A stretch of DNA of 64,000 nucleotides, from NCBI GenBank assembly GCA_963763215.1, contig CAVXNX010000002.1, forward strand, positions 1 to 64,000, given 5' to 3'. Below are positions 29,120-38,020 of this stretch, piece by piece. Position 1 is the stretch's first letter. Every line of letters begins with the position of its first letter. Made by a program: the position numbers and the translations under genes. Source of the DNA: DASQZK01 sp963763215 (GTDB lineage Bacteria; Bacteroidota; Bacteroidia; Bacteroidales; GCA-2748055). Under the pieces are notes generated by a model. The model saw only the letters and a program-made list of their open reading frames with translations, ran no database searches and had not been told where the DNA came from.

Positions 29120-29971
29120 TCATGGCAGCATTTTGTCGATGATGAGGATGACCATAACCACCATGAAAAAACTGTTCAGGAGGATGAAATACGTATTGCG
29201 GACGGGAGTAGACGGTATATTTCGCGGAAGTCCGGAGAAGACGGAAAGAGAACCGAGCGTGAGGATGAGCAGGATGACCCGGGTGACGGGGGTATGGAGG
29301 ATGCCGAGGGTGGCGAGGGATAGGGCGGTGAACAGGGATGCCGCGATCCAGGCGAAGGTGATGCTGGCGATCTGCTTCCTTGAGAACATCGAGGTCAGGC
29401 TGGGCAGTCCGGCATTTTGGTATTCCTCCCCGTACCGGAGAGTCAACAGCCAGAAATGGGGAACCTGTCCGATAAACAGGAGGAAGGCCAGGGTCAGCGA
29501 AGTGGAGTCGGTCAGCTGTCCGCCCGCTGCCGTCCATCCGATAAGCGGGGGCATGGCGCCCGTGATGGCACCCGGAACGGCGGCGAAAGCAGTTACCCTT
29601 TTCAGGTAGGTATACAGCCCGTTATACCAGGCGATGGTGAACAGGCCCAGTGCCATCGCCAGGGGTGAACCGAAGACCAGGAGCAGGGCGATGCCGGCGA
29701 TCAGGGAGATGAGAGAAAAGAACAGGGCCGCACCGGGGCTAACCGATCTGACTGGCAGAGGGCGGTTGCGCGTACGGTCCATCATAGCATCGGTGTACCG
29801 TTCCTGGACCTGGTTCAGCGCGGATGCCGAACTGCCAAGGAGGATAACTCCCAGTACCACGCCAACGGTGTGAAGATCAATGACGGGTTTACACAGAAAA
29901 TAGCCCGTGAATGCCGTAAAACCAACGGGAAGGATGATGGAAAGCTTCCCGAGCTTAACATATTCTTTCAA
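29120..29971 (-). CDS. ctaB: Protohaem IX farnesyltransferase (haem O synthase)
   Basis: Attaches a farnesyl chain to haem B, the step needed for the haem A of the adjacent cytochrome oxidase. 283 residues and nine membrane spans. The Asp-rich prenyl-diphosphate motif is NQVQERYTDAMMDRTRNRPL, and the second polar block lies in GQVPHFWLLTLRYGEEYQNA. Translation starts at TTG (29969-29971), chosen because GGAGGA sits 7 nt upstream and no ATG lies near; the protein then begins (M)KEYVKLGKLSIILPV. It follows coxB by 16 bp. The frame is intact. Confidence 0.93.
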   Translation of the reverse strand: MKEYVKLGKLSIILPVGFTAFTGYFLCKPVIDLHTVGVVLGVILLGSSASALNQVQERYTDAMMDRTRNRPLPVRSVSPGAALFFSLISLIAGIALLLVFGSPLAMALGLFTIAWYNGLYTYLKRVTAFAAVPGAITGAMPPLIGWTAAGGQLTDSTSLTLAFLLFIGQVPHFWLLTLRYGEEYQNAGLPSLTSMFSRKQIASITFAWIAASLFTALSLATLGILHTPVTRVILLILTLGSLSVFSGLPRNIPSTPVRNTYFILLNSFFMVVMVILIIDKMLP

Positions 29972-29978
29972 TGAGATT

Positions 29979-29984
29979 TCCTCC
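29979..29984 (-). promoter_or_regulatory. Strong Shine-Dalgarno that fixes the ctaB TTG start
   Basis: GGAGGA on the minus strand, 7 nt before TTG. Strong Shine-Dalgarno sites are rare in Bacteroidota, where most leaders are AT-rich, so this one is informative for start choice. Confidence 0.6.
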
Positions 29985-29987
29985 CTG

Positions 29988-30943
29988 CTATTCGTTCAAG
30001 GATTTCAGGTATTCGATGATCTGATGAATATCCTGGTCGGTGACCACACCCTTATAGGGCTGCATCAGTCCCTTCTGGAATCCCTTCACAACCTGTGAAT
30101 TGGGGTCATAAATGGACTGCCGTGACGTAAGCGGAATCGACGGTGACCGTTTTTTCCTGTCCGTTTTCGATCACAACCGCCGGTTTACCCCAGATCCCGA
30201 GATAGGAGGGACCGACAAGCTTCGATCCGTCGGAAGAATGGCAGGCGGTACACCCATTTTTTTGCAGGATCTGCAATCCGGCGGCCGCCGGTGTTTCGCC
30301 CTTCGCTGCCGGTGTTGCCGCGACGCTGGTCGTATCATTGTACCATTTCTCAAAATCTTCCTTTGGGCAGAACTTCCACGCTCGACGACATATAGGAATG
30401 GCGCAGGCCGCAATATTCGGCACAGAATATATGATAGGACCCTTTGTTTTGGGGGATGAACCACATGATCTTCTGCCGGCCCGGGACCATGTCCTCCTTC
30501 AGCCTGAAGGCGGGAATGTAAAAACTGTGGATTACATCGAGCGACAACAGTTTAATGGTTACGGGTTCATTGACCGGCACGTAGAGTTTGTCAGATCTTT
30601 TTCCGTTTTCATAAGCAAAGGAAAAATTCCACATCCTGGCCGTGGCAATGACCTGCCGTGCTTTTTTTGGGGGGTTTTTCATCGGTCTCCACCCGGCCCA
30701 TCCGTAGTAAAACATCAGGAGGGCGAGAATGGTGGGGATCACCGTCCAGGTGATTTCCAGTGCGGTACTGCCGACGATCTGCTTGGGATAGGGATTTCTT
30801 TTCCGGTTGTACCGGATGATGAAATACACCATGGTGGCAGTAAGGCCGATCAGGAAGACGAAACAGATGCCGAGAATGAACACAAAGGTCTGGTCGACTT
30901 TATGAACGAAGTTTGAAGCATCGAGTCCTGTGGTTGAATACAT
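29988..30943 (-). CDS. coxB: Cytochrome c oxidase subunit II with fused cytochrome c (caa3 type), frameshifted
   Basis: The N-terminal part has two membrane spans and the cupredoxin domain. The CuA ligands are H139, C174, C178, H182 and M185 in IFCAEYCGLRHSYMSS. After a frame change near 30360 it continues into a C-terminal cytochrome c domain, with haem motif CTACH in ILQKNGCTACHSSDGSKLVG. A second slip near 30110 leads to QKGLMQPYKGVVTDQDIHQI and the stop at 29990. About 318 residues. The fused cytochrome makes this a caa3 oxidase that can take electrons from alternative complex III without a free carrier. Confidence 0.93.
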
Positions 30944-30970
30944 ATGACGGTCGTTTCAGAAGTATTGCTC

Positions 30971-31255
30971 TTATCTGTAAATATAGTCGATGAGGGTGGT
31001 GCCGATCACGAACGCGATAAGCAGGATCACCCCGGTCACCATGAAGGCGAAAAATCTATTTTCAAATTTCAGGTGCATGAAAATGGTCAGGACCAGGGTG
31101 GATTTGATGACGGCGATCAGCAAAGCGGCAGCTACGGTCAGCGTTCCAAGCTGGATTTGTGTCACGCCCACCGAAGTGAGCGTCAGGGTCACCAGGGCCA
31201 CAAGAACCAGGAAAAGTGTCCTGTAGGGAACGATATGGGTTTTTTCTTCAGGCAT
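30971..31255 (-). CDS. coxD: Cytochrome c oxidase subunit IV (caa3 type)
   Basis: A 94-residue protein with three membrane helices (YRTLFLVLVALVTLTLTSVG, LTVAAALLIAVIKSTLVLTI and FFAFMVTGVILLIAFVIGTT). IKSTLVLTIFMHLKFENRF is the recognisable core of the prokaryotic subunit IV family (COX4 pro). It sits between coxC and coxB in the usual place and helps stabilise the oxidase core. The frame is intact. Confidence 0.9.
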   Translation of the reverse strand: MPEEKTHIVPYRTLFLVLVALVTLTLTSVGVTQIQLGTLTVAAALLIAVIKSTLVLTIFMHLKFENRFFAFMVTGVILLIAFVIGTTLIDYIYR

Positions 31256-31268
31256 GACATGAAGTTTT

Positions 31269-31865
31269 TCAGGTTACCAGGTAAAACAGCGGGAACAGGA
31301 AAATCCAGATCATATCGACCAGGTGCCAGTACAGTCCGCTGTTTTCGAGAAGAACATAATTTGTGGGGGAGATGCGCCCCTTGCGGATATACACCATTAC
31401 GAAGCCGATGAATGTCAGCCCGATGATGATATGAAAGGCATGCAGACCGGTCATGAAATAATACAGGCCAAAGAACAGGATATCACCCTGTCCCCAGCTT
31501 TCCATGATCTCCGATCCGGGGTAGATATGATGATGGATCTTGGTGCTCCATTCAAAATACTTGTTGACCAGGAAGGCGATTCCCAGCACGACGGTCACGG
31601 TCAGGAGGCCCAGGGCGAGTTTGATGGAATTTTTCTGCATCGCCGTGATGGACATGGCGATGGTCATACTGCTTGTCAGGAGGATGATGGTGTTCATCGT
31701 GCCGATGAAAACATTGAGTTCCTGGGCGGCCAGGTGAAAGGCCTCGGGATGTTTGAACCGGTAGACCGAATATACCACGAACAGTCCCCCGAAGAGCAGC
31801 ATTTCGGTGAAGAGGAAAAGCCACATTCCGGTTTTTGATGCAAGATCGTCTCTGTGTTCTGACAT
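31269..31865 (-). CDS. coxC: Cytochrome c oxidase subunit III
   Basis: A 198-residue, five-span membrane protein (the short form without the first two helices of mitochondrial COX3). Fixed segments include KTGMWLFLFTEMLLFGGLFV, the acidic FLFTEM site, FFGLYYFMTGLHAFHIIIGL and the C-terminal YWHLVDMIWIFLFPLFYLV. It supports the integrity of subunit I. It lies 15 bp after coxA and 13 bp before coxD; the frame is intact. Confidence 0.95.
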   Translation of the reverse strand: MSEHRDDLASKTGMWLFLFTEMLLFGGLFVVYSVYRFKHPEAFHLAAQELNVFIGTMNTIILLTSSMTIAMSITAMQKNSIKLALGLLTVTVVLGIAFLVNKYFEWSTKIHHHIYPGSEIMESWGQGDILFFGLYYFMTGLHAFHIIIGLTFIGFVMVYIRKGRISPTNYVLLENSGLYWHLVDMIWIFLFPLFYLVT

Positions 31866-31880
31866 AAGACTGTTTTAAGG

Positions 31881-33498
31881 TTAGTTGTAGTCGTACGGTC
31901 CCCGGGTAATGACCGGGATGGTTGCGAAATTTTCAACCGGCGGGGGTGAGGGGATCGACCATTCGAGGGTTTTTCCTCCCCAGGGATCCTGTTCGGCTTT
32001 CGGGCCCCGTCGGGCGCTCCTAAAAAGATTGATCAGGATGATGAGGAACCCGGAGATCAGGATCCATGAACCGACGGTTGATACCACGTTGCCCGGATGG
32101 AACATGGGGTCATAATCGTAATATCTTCGTGGCATACCCATCATGCCCAGGTAAAACATGGGTCCGTAAAGCGTCAGGAATCCGATGAAAAAGATCAGCC
32201 AGCCCGTATTGGCCATGCGTTTGTTATACATCCTTCCGAACATTTTGGGGTACCAGTAATGGATGGCACCCAGGAAGGCGAAACCGGTGCCGCCGAATAC
32301 GATGAAATGGAAATGCGCCAGCACGAAATGGGTGCTGTGCAGGTGGACATTGGTGGCCAGGGATCCCAGGACAAGTCCCGATAAACCGCCGATCATAAAG
32401 ACAAAGATGAACGACGCCGCCCAGTAGAACGGCGTGTCGAGAAGGATGGATCCCTTATGCATGGTGGCGATCCAGTTGAAAACCTTGATGGCACTGGGAA
32501 TGGCGACGAGAAAGGTCAGGAATGAAAAGGTGAAGAGGGCCACGCCGCTCATGCCGGACGTGAACATATGGTGCCCCCAGACGAAATACCCGACAAAGGC
32601 AATGGCGATGGTCGATCCGACGATAAACTTATACCCGAAAACGGCTTTGTGCGAGAAGGTGGGGATAATCTCCGAGATGGCGCCCATGGCCGGAAGGATC
32701 ATGATGTATACGGCCGGATGGCTGTAGATCCAGAACAGGTGCTGATAGAGCAGGGGGTCACCTCCGAGTGTGGGGTCGAAAAAGCCGATATGCAGGGTGC
32801 GTTCGGCAATGATCATCAGCATGGTAATGCCCACGATGGGGGTTGCCAGGATCTGGACCCATGCCGTTCCGTAAAGCGTCCAGGCAAAGAGGGGCATTTT
32901 CAGCCAGGTCATGCCCGGGGCTCGCATCCGGTGCATCGTCACGAGGAAATTCAGACCGGTGAGGATGGAGGAAAAGCCGATGACAAAGACGCTCAGTACG
33001 GCAGGCAGCATATTGGTTGACGTCTTGAAGCTGTATGGCGCATAGAAGGTCCATCCGGTATCGGGAGGGCCGCCGCCGGCGAAAAGGGAATAGATGACCA
33101 GCGAGATCCCGGTCAGGTAAATGTACCACGACAGCAGGTTCAGCCGCGGGAAAGCGACGTCTCTGGCTCCAATGAGGATAGGGCAGAAAAAAATTACCAA
33201 AGACCACGGGCAGGCCCGGAATGACAATGACAAAGATCATGATCACGCCGTGGACGGTGAAAAAGGCATTGTAAGCCTGCGGACCGACGATCGTCTTTCC
33301 CGGGGCAATGAGCTCGAGCTTCATCAGCAGCCCCAGCGAGGCGCCAATCAGGAAAAAGGTCATGATGGTAAACAGGTACAGCAGGCCGATGCGTTTGTGA
33401 TCGGTGGCCAGGATCCATTTGAAAATACCCCTGCGCTTACCGTGATATTCAAGGTAGCTGGGTTCCCTGGCCGTCTGGGTGGCGTTCATCTCAGGCAT
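31881..33498 (-). CDS. coxA: Cytochrome c oxidase subunit I, A2-type, frameshifted
   Basis: The haem-copper core with 12 membrane spans. Haem and CuB ligands are seen in AFFTVHGVIMIF, WIYSHPAVYIMILPAMG, VWGHHMFTSGMSG and FVLAHFHFIVFGG. The proton-channel glutamate of A1 oxidases (GHPEVY) is replaced by YSHPAVY, the YS motif of A2 oxidases such as the Rhodothermus caa3 enzyme. One insertion near 33190 splits the frame between VVFGNFFLP and ILIGARDVAFPRLN. The start at MPEMNATQTAREPS (33498) or MNATQ (33489) is preferred, because the longer frame from 33525 runs far into the SCO gene. Confidence 0.93.
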
Positions 33499-34273
33499 GT
33501 TTGGGTTTTCGTTTGGCAAAGACAAGGATCAGGAAAATAACCAGGGCCATGAAGGTGATCACAGCTCCGGAAACTTTCAGGACATTGAATACATATTGGT
33601 TACCTTTTGAATCGTAGGAATAGCAGAAGGCCAGCAGCCGGTTGATCGAGGGACCGATCTTGCCGTTTGCCGCCTCCACCATGGTGATCTTGATGTCGAA
33701 GGGTAAAAACTCAATTCCTCTCAGGTACCTGGTGATCTTCCCGTCGGAAGCCAGGGCAACAAGACCGGTGGGATGGGTGTACTGACCGGCGATGCGCTTG
33801 TAGTGGAACCCGACGGATTGGGTCAGCTTCGCGATGTTCAGGCTGTCACCCACAAAAAACAACCAGTCTTTGCCGAGTTCAGGCTTCTGCATGTTCTTCA
33901 GGTAATTATCCTTTTTCTGGATGGCCAGGCTGATATCCTCAGTGGGATCAAAACTGACGGTCAGGACCTGGTAATCCTTTCCGAAATTGAGATCCACCTG
34001 CTCAATGACCTTGGAGATGCCCCACATCAGCGGACTGCAGGTCCCGGGGCAACGGTAATACACCAGGGAGAGAATGGTGGGTTTGTTCACAAGGTCCTTC
34101 AGGGTGACCGTGTCGCCCTTTTCATTGATCAGCCTGGTGCCGAGATCGACGTACTGACCCTGCCGTTCTTCAAAGCCGATATCGATGGGCGGCGGTGAAA
34201 CCGGTGTCTGCGAAAAGCCGGAAAAAAACGAAAACAGGCACACGATGAATGCAGCAAAGCTGGTGAGTTTCAT
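33491..34273 (-). CDS. SCO1/SenC family copper chaperone
   Basis: A 260-residue protein with a signal peptide (MKLTSFAAFIVCLFSFFSGF) and a thioredoxin-like domain. The copper-binding set is C75 and C79 in YYRCPGTCSPL and H167 in GQYTHPTGL. Unusually for the family it also has a C-terminal membrane helix (GAVITFMALVIFLILVFAKR), so it is anchored at the tail. It delivers copper to the CuA site of CoxB and is the first gene of the cox operon. Its end overlaps the coxA start region. Confidence 0.93.
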   Translation of the reverse strand: MKLTSFAAFIVCLFSFFSGFSQTPVSPPPIDIGFEERQGQYVDLGTRLINEKGDTVTLKDLVNKPTILSLVYYRCPGTCSPLMWGISKVIEQVDLNFGKDYQVLTVSFDPTEDISLAIQKKDNYLKNMQKPELGKDWLFFVGDSLNIAKLTQSVGFHYKRIAGQYTHPTGLVALASDGKITRYLRGIEFLPFDIKITMVEAANGKIGPSINRLLAFCYSYDSKGNQYVFNVLKVSGAVITFMALVIFLILVFAKRKPKHA

Positions 34274-34292
34274 GTTAGTGTGATTTCATATT

Positions 34293-34330
34293 CAGAGTAT
34301 AAATTTATGATATTTTTGATAACGACCAAA
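34293..34330 (-). promoter_or_regulatory. Candidate promoter of the SCO-cox operon
   Basis: On the minus strand TTTG (34327-34330) is followed after exactly 19 bp by TAAATTTA (34300-34307), one mismatch from the Bacteroidota TAnnTTTG -7 box at the preferred spacing from a TTTG -33 box. The predicted RNA would start about 20 nt before the SCO ATG. Confidence 0.5.
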
Positions 34331-34845
34331 TCCGAAACGCAGCCCTTATTCTCTAATATTTTTTTTTAAAATCGTTATAAATAACCACAGTTGTCCGGTA
34401 AAAAATGAAAAATGACGTAAACACGATTTTTGCTTAATGGCACGGCGCGGTGGCCGACAACCGAACCCGCGGAAGCGGAGAGCCCACGAACACCAATGAA
34501 TATAATAATGATGTACATAAAAAAATAAATGACCGTCGGGCATGAGAACGAGAAATGATGAGGTATGAAATACTCTGCTTATCGATAGAGATGACTGGAG
34601 ATTGCATATCGCATCATTGTCATTTTTTTAAACGAACACCAATGATAAATCACAAAAAAATTTTGGTGGTCAATAAGCTGGTGTTGTTCAGGTTCTGATT
34701 TTAGGCCTTTACGGGAGGTGAACCACAATACCGGGGAAATTGTTCATCTTTTCACGCCAGGGATGCCCGGTGGGTTTTACATCGGGAGATATATCTGCGC
34801 TCCTGGGCTTTTTCAGCTGTTTTTCATAATCATTTCATATATTTA

Positions 34846-34853
34846 TATATTTG
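34846..34853 (+). promoter_or_regulatory. Candidate -7 box of the cytochrome bd operon
   Basis: TATATTTG matches TAnnTTTG exactly; a TTTC/TTTT stretch stands 20-21 bp upstream in the -33 position. It ends 24 bp before the ATG at 34878. The in-frame TTG at 34851 falls inside this box, which argues against using that codon as the start. Confidence 0.45.
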
Positions 34854-34877
34854 CTCACTAAACACGGGTTCCTTTTT

Positions 34878-35093
34878 ATGAAAGCGCCTCTCTTTACCCG
34901 GGTCTTCAGATTTTACGCCGACGGATTCAGGAACATGTCTTCCTGGGGCCGGCAGGTTTGGATCGTCATCCTGATCAAGTTGTTTATTTTATATGCCGTA
35001 TTGAAGTTGTTCTTTTTTCCCGATATCTTGCAAAAAAGATTTGATACGGATGCACAACGAAGCGACTATGTCCTCGAGCAACTCACCAAATAA
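34878..35093 (+). CDS. DUF4492 protein of the cytochrome bd operon
   Basis: A 71-residue protein starting MKAPLFTRVFRFYADGFRNM, with one membrane helix (VWIVILIKLFILYAVLKLFF) and a short charged tail (DYVLEQLTK). DUF4492 proteins are small, Bacteroidota-specific and nearly always encoded just before cydA, as here (10 bp). By position they are thought to serve assembly or stability of cytochrome bd; I know of no biochemical proof. ATG 34878 is chosen over TTG 34851 because of the promoter box and the family start. Confidence 0.88.
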   Translation: MKAPLFTRVFRFYADGFRNMSSWGRQVWIVILIKLFILYAVLKLFFFPDILQKRFDTDAQRSDYVLEQLTK

Positions 35094-35103
35094 ACCCTGA
35101 AAT

Positions 35104-36669
35104 ATGCTTGAAAATATTGATCTTTCCCTTGTTGACTGGTCAAGGGGGCAGTTTGCACTGACAGCCATCTACCACTGGATATTTGTGCCGCTCACCCTGG
35201 GGTTGTCATTCATCATTGCCTTCATGGAGACCATCTATGTCAGGACGGGCGATCCGGCCTGGAAAAAAATCACGCGTTTCTGGATGACCCTCTTCGGCAT
35301 CAACTTTGCCATCGGGGTTTCCACCGGGATCATCCTGGAGTTCGAGTTCGGGACCAACTGGTCGCAGTATTCATGGTTCGTCGGCGATATTTTCGGCGCA
35401 CCGCTGGCAGTAGAAGGCATCATGGCCTTTTTCCTTGAATCCACCTTTGTCGCCGTCATGTTTTTCGGCTGGGAGAAGGTCAGCAAGCGGTTCCATCTGC
35501 TTTCGACATGGCTGGTGGCCGTCGGCGCGAACCTTTCCGCCCTCTGGATCCTCGTCGCCAATGCCTGGATGCAGTCACCTCTGGGCATGCAGTTCAACCC
35601 GGAGACGGCCCGCAATGAAATGGTCAATTTCTGGGAGGTGCTTTTCTCCTCCACGGCAGTCAATAAGTTCCTGCATACCACCACGTCCGGATTTGTCCTG
35701 GCCTCGGTGTTCGTCATCGGGATCTCGGCCTGGTTCATGCTCAAAAAGCGCGAGGCCCTCTTTGCCAGGCGCAGTATTCTCGTGGGAGCCGTATTCGGGC
35801 TCATCGCCTCCATTTACCTGGTATTTACGGGCGATTCATCCACCCGGGAAATCGTGCATTCCCAGCCCATGAAATTTGCCTCCCTGGAAGGGCTCTATCA
35901 CGGACAGGCCGGTGCCGGGCTCGTGGCTATCGGCGTGATGTCGACTTCAGGTTCCGACCCGGAGAATGAAAACATCAAGGATTTCGCCCTGCGTGTCGAA
36001 TTTCCCAACCTGCTGTCGTATATGGCCTATGGAAACTGGAATGCCTTTGTTCCCGGGGTTGTCGACATGGTCAACGGGAACCCGGAGCAGGGCATCATGT
36101 CGGCCAGGGAAAAGATCCGCCGCGGACGGATGGTCATCGAAGATCTCAGGGCCCTGAAAGATGCCAGGAAACGCAGCGATATCACCACCTACGAGACCCT
36201 GAAGGCAAAATTCTATGACGATACTTATAAGGATCAGTATTTCAGGTACTTCGGTTACGGTTTCCTGGACGACGAGATGAGCCTGATCCCCAATGTTCCC
36301 CTGACCTTTTACAGCTTTCACCTAATGGTCCTGCTGGGCTTTTACTTTGTCCTGTTTTTCGTCCTTGCCCTCGTCTTTCTTTACCGTGATAACCTTGACA
36401 GGCGGCGGTGGTTCCTGAAGCTGGCGATCATCACTATCCCGCTGCCCTATCTTGCCAGCCAGGCAGGGTGGATCGTGGCGGAAGTGGGCCGGCAACCCTG
36501 GGTCATCCAGGATCTGATGCCCACCATGGCCGCTGTGTCACATATCGATACCAGCGCGGTGCAGGTCACCTTCTGGCTGTTTGCCGCGGTGTTCACCGCC
36601 CTGGCCATCGCAGAAGTGAAGATCATGACACGCCAGATTAAAATCGGACCTAAAGACGGAGGACATTAA
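35104..36669 (+). CDS. cydA: Cytochrome bd ubiquinol/menaquinol oxidase subunit I
   Basis: 521 residues, matching the long (L) form of about 520. It oxidises quinol and reduces oxygen to water at high affinity. H24 in TAIYHWIFVPLTLG is the conserved haem ligand, FLHTTTSGFVLAS holds the haem b558 histidine, and EVGRQPWVIQ is the signature of the C-terminal part. The quinol (Q) loop spans about residues 250-400, starting HSQPMKFASLEGLYH with its Lys and Glu. There are nine or so membrane spans. The frame is intact; cydB follows after 1 bp. Confidence 0.96.
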   Translation: MLENIDLSLVDWSRGQFALTAIYHWIFVPLTLGLSFIIAFMETIYVRTGDPAWKKITRFWMTLFGINFAIGVSTGIILEFEFGTNWSQYSWFVGDIFGAPLAVEGIMAFFLESTFVAVMFFGWEKVSKRFHLLSTWLVAVGANLSALWILVANAWMQSPLGMQFNPETARNEMVNFWEVLFSSTAVNKFLHTTTSGFVLASVFVIGISAWFMLKKREALFARRSILVGAVFGLIASIYLVFTGDSSTREIVHSQPMKFASLEGLYHGQAGAGLVAIGVMSTSGSDPENENIKDFALRVEFPNLLSYMAYGNWNAFVPGVVDMVNGNPEQGIMSAREKIRRGRMVIEDLRALKDARKRSDITTYETLKAKFYDDTYKDQYFRYFGYGFLDDEMSLIPNVPLTFYSFHLMVLLGFYFVLFFVLALVFLYRDNLDRRRWFLKLAIITIPLPYLASQAGWIVAEVGRQPWVIQDLMPTMAAVSHIDTSAVQVTFWLFAAVFTALAIAEVKIMTRQIKIGPKDGGH

Positions 36670-36670
36670 T

Positions 36671-37801
36671 ATGCTCGAAAATATCTCATACCTCGCCCTT
36701 CAGCAGTACTGGTGGATCATTATCTCACTGCTGGCAAGCCTTCTCGTGTTCCTGATGTTTGTCCAGGGAGGTCAGACCCTGATCTACGTCCTGGGAAAGA
36801 ATGATACCGAAAAACGGATCCTTGTCAACGCCCTCGGACGCAAATGGGAAACGACTTTCACCACCCTCGTCACCTTCGGCGGCGCCTTCTTCGCCTCCTT
36901 CCCCCTGTTTTATGCCACCAGTTTCGGCGGCGCCTACTGGGTGTGGATGGCCATCCTGTTTTGCTTCATCATCCAGGCCATCGCTTACGAGTTCAGGTCG
37001 AAGCCCGATAATTTCCTCGGGAAAAAGACCTACGACGTTTTCCTGATGATCAACGGTTTTGCTGCGACCTTGCTCATCGGGACGGCTGTCGGAACATTTT
37101 TTACCGGCGCCCACTTCACCGTCGACGATATGAACAGCTCTTCATGGGCTTCAAACTGGCATGGACTGGAAGCGGTTGCAAATTTCAGGAATGTCTCCCT
37201 CGGCATTGCCATTTTCGCCCTGACGCGCATTCTGGCCATTCACTATTTCACCAAAAATGTCGACCATGCGGAAATCGAGCAGCGTTCACGGATCCATCTC
37301 TGGATCAACACCGGGATTTTCCTGCTGGCCTTCCTCTATTGGCTCATCAGTCTCCTGCTCAGCAAAGGATTTGCCTATGATCCCGATACCTTCATCGTTT
37401 CGCGTGAACCATTCAAATACCTGCATAACATCCTGGAGATGCCTGTCGTCGGGATCATTCTCGCCGGGGGCATTGCCCTTGTGCTCTACGCCATTATCCG
37501 GTCACTGGCCGGAAGTTTTCCAAACGCCATCGCCTATTCGGGAACAGGCACGGTTCTCACGGTCTTTGCCGTTTTCCTGGTGGCCGGTTTACATAATACC
37601 TGTTATTATCCGTCGGTGACCGACCTGCAGAGCTCGCTGAATATCCAAAACAGTTCATCAAGTCTCTACACCCTCACCGCCATGAGTTATGTTTCACTAC
37701 TGGTCCCCTTTGTCTTCGCTTATATCTTTTACGCCTGGAGATCCCTGAACCGGAAAAGGATCGACAGCCGTGAAATCGAAGGGGATTCCCATGCCTATTA
37801 A
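36671..37801 (+). CDS. cydB: Cytochrome bd oxidase subunit II
   Basis: 376 residues with eight to nine membrane segments, typical of CydB. Characteristic stretches are LQQYWWIIISLLASLLVFLM, FVQGGQTLIYVLG, ALGRKWETTFTTLVTFGGAF, FPLFYATSFGGAYWVWMAIL and VYRFRS-like AYEFRSKPDN. The subunit pairs with CydA and shapes the quinol and oxygen sites. Its start is 1 bp after cydA, so translation is coupled. The frame is intact. Confidence 0.94.
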   Translation: MLENISYLALQQYWWIIISLLASLLVFLMFVQGGQTLIYVLGKNDTEKRILVNALGRKWETTFTTLVTFGGAFFASFPLFYATSFGGAYWVWMAILFCFIIQAIAYEFRSKPDNFLGKKTYDVFLMINGFAATLLIGTAVGTFFTGAHFTVDDMNSSSWASNWHGLEAVANFRNVSLGIAIFALTRILAIHYFTKNVDHAEIEQRSRIHLWINTGIFLLAFLYWLISLLLSKGFAYDPDTFIVSREPFKYLHNILEMPVVGIILAGGIALVLYAIIRSLAGSFPNAIAYSGTGTVLTVFAVFLVAGLHNTCYYPSVTDLQSSLNIQNSSSSLYTLTAMSYVSLLVPFVFAYIFYAWRSLNRKRIDSREIEGDSHAY

Positions 37802-37815
37802 CTAAATTGATCATC

Positions 37816-37941
37816 ATGTTCATACACTCCATCCTTTTTTACCTTTCCTGGCCCGTCCTGATCCTGGTCTGCTATGGGTTCATCAGCCTGGCCCGAAAAA
37901 ATTTTGAACAGCGCTGGGATTCAACGGAGGATCGTGAATAA
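37816..37941 (+). CDS. Small single-span protein after cydB (CydX-like position)
   Basis: A 41-codon gene, ATG at 37816 and TAA at 37939-37941, 14 bp after cydB. The product begins MFIHSILFYLSWPVLILVCY and has one membrane helix (residues about 5-25), then a positive then acidic tail (LARKNFEQRWDSTEDRE). Its place, size and topology copy those of CydX, the short subunit that stabilises haem d in proteobacterial cytochrome bd, but it shares no clear sequence with CydX. It is followed by a hairpin. A functional small subunit is inferred from context. Confidence 0.65.
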   Translation: MFIHSILFYLSWPVLILVCYGFISLARKNFEQRWDSTEDRE

Positions 37942-37950
37942 CGCGTAACC

Positions 37951-37982
37951 TTACCGGCAATACCACGTGACGATGCCGGTAA
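37951..37982. terminator. Hairpin after the cytochrome bd operon
   Basis: Nine-base-pair inverted repeat TTACCGGCA/TGCCGGTAA with a 14-nt loop, between the convergent bd operon and pssA. There is no T-run, so it may act as an RNA-stabilising hairpin or a weak terminator. Confidence 0.4.
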
Positions 37983-38020
37983 CAACTTCGATGCCCGGTG
38001 GAGGCATTGCCGTGACGGAC

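Larger units (their letters stand above)
34274..34877. other. Intergenic region between divergent terminal-oxidase operons
   Basis: About 600 bp with no gene. It holds a promoter candidate at each end. The block at about 34460-34515 resembles the spacer element near 3085-3135 (ACAACCGA ... GAACACCA ... ATGATGT). A second short copy CGAACACCAATGA is at 34635-34647, and an inverted AACACCA/TGGTGTT pair lies at 34638-34690. Open frames here are short and not protein-like. Confidence 0.5.
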
